A stretch of 7,074 nt of DNA from an archaeon (GTDB lineage: Archaea > EX4484-52 > B79-G9): the NCBI GenBank assembly GCA_030594585.1, contig JAUVEX010000050.1, forward strand, positions 1 through 7,074, read 5' to 3'. The notes beneath the pieces were generated by a model. The model was not told the DNA's origin. It ran no database searches and was given only the letters and a program-made list of their open reading frames with translations. This document shows positions 5,269 through 7,074 of the stretch, in pieces. Numbering within the stretch: position 1 is the stretch's first letter; every line of letters starts with the position of its first letter. Position numbers and translations under genes: made by a program.

Positions 5269-6201
5269 ATGAAAACTACAAAAGGATTAAAAACAATGAC
5301 TGGAGTGCTTTTTGCACTTACAGTAGCCGCGGTGCTTATTACTGGCGCCGGAAATGACGCACAGGCAGCATATGTTGTCAATGATACAGAATCAGCAACA
5401 GTGTCTGTTACAATAAGTTCTATTGCAATGATAGACCTTACACCTGCAAGCATGGACTTCGGTTCAGCAAATCCAGGAACAAACATAACTACTTATACTG
5501 CAATGGCCATCACATTAGACCAGTTCCAGGTTGAAAATGTGGGTTCCACAAACCTTACAAATGTCTGGTTCAATGTAACACAACCTACAAGCAGCCCATT
5601 TGGAACAGGTAGCAATGACTCATACAATGCAGCAAATTATATTGCCCTAAACGGTTCAGCTGAAGCCCCGGGAACATTCAAGTTAATAGACATGATTGAA
5701 TACCCGCACCCAACAGACATTGTGTATCTTACATTGCCTGCAAACACAGAAGCACAGGGAAGGTTCCATTTAGGCCCTAAAGAATACTTCTGGGCACTGA
5801 ATTCCTCTGATGCAGACTGCAGTGGCAATGCCGCAGGCGATTCAATAATGGTAGGAACCGTAGCGCACGACCCCGACACAACCGGCGATATTGACCTGTC
5901 CGACAATCAGGCAACAATAGACCAAGTTGATGCTTCAAACGGGGTTGCGAATGTGACTGTAGGCGGTGATACATACTGCGCTCAGGTTGCATCAGACTGT
6001 GGAAGTGTACGGCTTTACAGGTTCAATGCAGACGCACCGGGAGCTGCAGGCGGAGCATGCCAGTTTGACGGAAGATACTCCGCAACAATCCTTACACCCG
6101 GAGATTCATATGCTGCGGGCATACAGCTGTTTGTCCCATATGGAGCTGCTGTAGGGGCGATGACTACAGGAACCTTAACAGTACTTGCAACTTCCGCATA
6201 A
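5269..6201 (+). CDS. Secreted surface protein D (B/D subtype)
   Basis: This is a 310-residue paralogue of B. The signal peptide is 1-33 (three lysines, core about 11-26, cleavage after AQA33). Blocks in order are NDTESATVSVTISS (38-51), AMIDLTPASMDF (53-64), VENVGSTNLTNVWFNVTQPT (88-107), PFGTG (110-114), IVYLTLPANT (151-160), GRFHLGPKEYFW (164-175), DTTGDIDLSD (203-212), NADAPGA (253-259) and TLTVLA (302-307). It keeps all four family cysteines (184, 237, 244, 264), unlike its closest relative B. I count only eight sequons, clearly fewer than A-C, and Ala/Gly replace many of their Asn/Ser. GGGGGT (5255-5260) is the ribosome binding site. It ends the C-winged helix-D operon, with a GC stem and T-run terminator 11 bases after the stop. 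Its likely role is extracellular structural partner of C, parallel to B with A. Confidence 0.85.
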   Translation: MKTTKGLKTMTGVLFALTVAAVLITGAGNDAQAAYVVNDTESATVSVTISSIAMIDLTPASMDFGSANPGTNITTYTAMAITLDQFQVENVGSTNLTNVWFNVTQPTSSPFGTGSNDSYNAANYIALNGSAEAPGTFKLIDMIEYPHPTDIVYLTLPANTEAQGRFHLGPKEYFWALNSSDADCSGNAAGDSIMVGTVAHDPDTTGDIDLSDNQATIDQVDASNGVANVTVGGDTYCAQVASDCGSVRLYRFNADAPGAAGGACQFDGRYSATILTPGDSYAAGIQLFVPYGAAVGAMTTGTLTVLATSA

Positions 6202-6211
6202 GAGATTTTAC

Positions 6212-6233
6212 GGGGTTTACCCCCCATTTTTTT
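6212..6233 (+). terminator. Terminator of the second cassette operon
   Basis: GGGG and CCCC close a TTTA loop, followed by CCA and seven Ts, then another T-rich stretch. It starts 11 bases after the stop codon of D. Confidence 0.7.
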
Positions 6234-6256
6234 ATTTTTCTCTCTTCCTTCGTGTT

Positions 6257-6282
6257 TGCCCGGGACCCTCGTATCCCGGGCA
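6257..6282. other. Strong GC hairpin between D and the VWA gene
   Basis: TGCCCGGGA and TCCCGGGCA form a perfect nine-pair stem with an eight-base loop, about 25 bases after the D terminator and just upstream of the next promoter. On the minus strand it is followed by an AAAC-rich tract, so it does not look like a reverse terminator. Its role is unclear: a 3'-end stabiliser, insulator or protein site. Confidence 0.45.
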
Positions 6283-6317
6283 GCCAATTCTTTAAAAAAA
6301 CAAACAATACGCCAAAA

Positions 6318-6329
6318 AATTATATATTC
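6318..6329 (+). promoter_or_regulatory. TATA box of the VWA gene
   Basis: AATTATATATTC is centred about 25 bases upstream of 6349, placing the transcript start just before the AGGTG ribosome binding site (6351-6355). That site is nine bases from the ATG at 6365. The VWA gene is therefore transcribed separately from the surface-protein operon. Confidence 0.6.
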
Positions 6330-6364
6330 TACAAAAACGCAGTTATTGATAGGTGCGCAAATTT

Positions 6365-7074
6365 ATGGAACTCTATTACTCATACGAAAATGTAAATCTA
6401 TTGATAATCCTTGTTGGAGCAATCCTGATACTGCACATGGTAACCCTAAAAAAAATAAAGAAAAGAACCGTCCTTTTTGCAAACTACGAAATACTGGAAA
6501 AGGCAATGGGTAAAAAACTATTCAGAAAAAACTACATTCCTTTAATTTTACGATCACTCGCAGTTCTCCTGATAATTCTTGCAATCTCAAACCTCACAAT
6601 AACCGTTGTTATGAATGTGGCTGATGTCGATTTTGTCCTTGCATTGGATACATCCCCCACAATGAGTACTTCTGATAACGGTAATTTCACACCCAACAGG
6701 TTAGGCGCTGCAAAAGATTCAGCAATAATGGTTATGAATTCAGTACCTAAAGGAACTAGCTTCGGTCTTGTAAGCTTCTCCGGGAAAAGCTATCGCAAAA
6801 AAGAACTTACAGACAATCATGACGAGCTTAAGGATTCTATAAGGTCACTTGGTTTTGAAGGTCCTGCAGGAACAGCCACAGGAGATGCAATAATAACAGC
6901 ATCAACAATGATTGCAAACACAACAAAAAAGAAGGTAATAGCTCTTTTGACAGACGGGGAATCAAATGAGGGGGTTTCGGTAAATGAATCACTAAAGTAT
7001 GCCATGAATTACAACATCGTCATATACACTATAGGCATTGGCCCAAGGAATGAAACCGAAGCAAATGCATCAAT
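6365..7074 (+). CDS. BatA/BatB-like membrane protein with von Willebrand factor A domain (partial)
   Basis: This is the first 236 residues of a gene running off the window. A membrane helix at about 11-28 is followed by a short basic cytoplasmic segment (LKKIKKR) and FANYEILEKAMG (38-49), the usual BatA-like linker. A second helix lies at about 58-80, then a VWA domain from about 88. Its metal-ion-dependent adhesion site is visible: Asp95-x-Ser97-x-Thr99, Thr170 in GTATGDA, and Asp197 in LTDGES. Thr replaces the usual second Ser of D-x-S-x-S. Bat/aerotolerance-type VWA proteins are membrane scaffolds that often work with MoxR ATPases and DUF58 proteins in assembling or maturing other complexes; whether those partners follow is outside the window. 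The start is supported by AGGTG nine bases upstream and a TATA box. Its adjacency to the surface cassettes hints at, but does not show, a role in their assembly. Confidence 0.85.
   Translation, partial: MELYYSYENVNLLIILVGAILILHMVTLKKIKKRTVLFANYEILEKAMGKKLFRKNYIPLILRSLAVLLIILAISNLTITVVMNVADVDFVLALDTSPTMSTSDNGNFTPNRLGAAKDSAIMVMNSVPKGTSFGLVSFSGKSYRKKELTDNHDELKDSIRSLGFEGPAGTATGDAIITASTMIANTTKKKVIALLTDGESNEGVSVNESLKYAMNYNIVIYTIGIGPRNETEANAS

Noticed and set aside
1..7074. CRISPR array, tRNA, insertion sequence or attachment site
   Set aside because: No regularly spaced repeats, cloverleaf, transposase fragment or terminal inverted repeats were found on either strand.

Overview
The window is archaeal. 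It carries an SRP (7S) RNA with archaeal-type Alu and S domains, TATA boxes about 25 bases upstream of expected transcript starts, GGTGA/GGAG-type ribosome binding sites, and a cluster of secreted proteins dense in N-X-S/T sequons. The DNA is AT-rich with compact intergenic spaces and U-run terminators. I cannot place the lineage; a small-genome (DPANN-like) or euryarchaeal host would both fit.

Layout. 1-128 holds only a hairpin. 136-410 (minus) is the SRP RNA, which lies under a long spurious open frame. Divergent from it, 503-775 (plus) encodes a 90-residue, His/Glu-rich, two-helix membrane protein that is probably translated from a leaderless mRNA. 851-1051 (minus) encodes a tiny acidic lipoprotein convergent with it. 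1111-1278 is a non-coding gap with a compact, possibly RNA, fold.

The core is 1394-6201: four paralogous secreted proteins of 310-338 residues, here called A (1394-2341), B (2399-3415), C (4052-5020) and D (5269-6201). Each has a Sec signal peptide with an A-x-A-like site and no other membrane anchor. All share an N-terminal strand containing NDT, a (V/I)ENVGS-N-(L/I)T block, PFGTG, a TGD-DL block, NAD(A/V)PG, and a C-terminal TLTVF-type strand. A matches C and B matches D, so the array is a duplicated two-gene cassette, A-B then C-D. In the second copy a 72-residue winged-helix protein (5032-5250) sits between C and D in one tight operon. The second operon also has a roughly 200-base leader with four consecutive stem-loops, and a palindrome just upstream of its TATA box. 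Cassette one ends in several hairpins, including two good intrinsic-type terminators; cassette two ends in another at 6212-6233.

6365 to the window edge begins a BatA/BatB-like protein with two N-terminal membrane helices and a von Willebrand factor A domain.

Best reading (inference): the cassettes encode two alternative versions of a two-component, glycosylated extracellular layer or filament, the second under dedicated control by the winged-helix protein and/or its structured leader. I recognise no characterised family for A-D.
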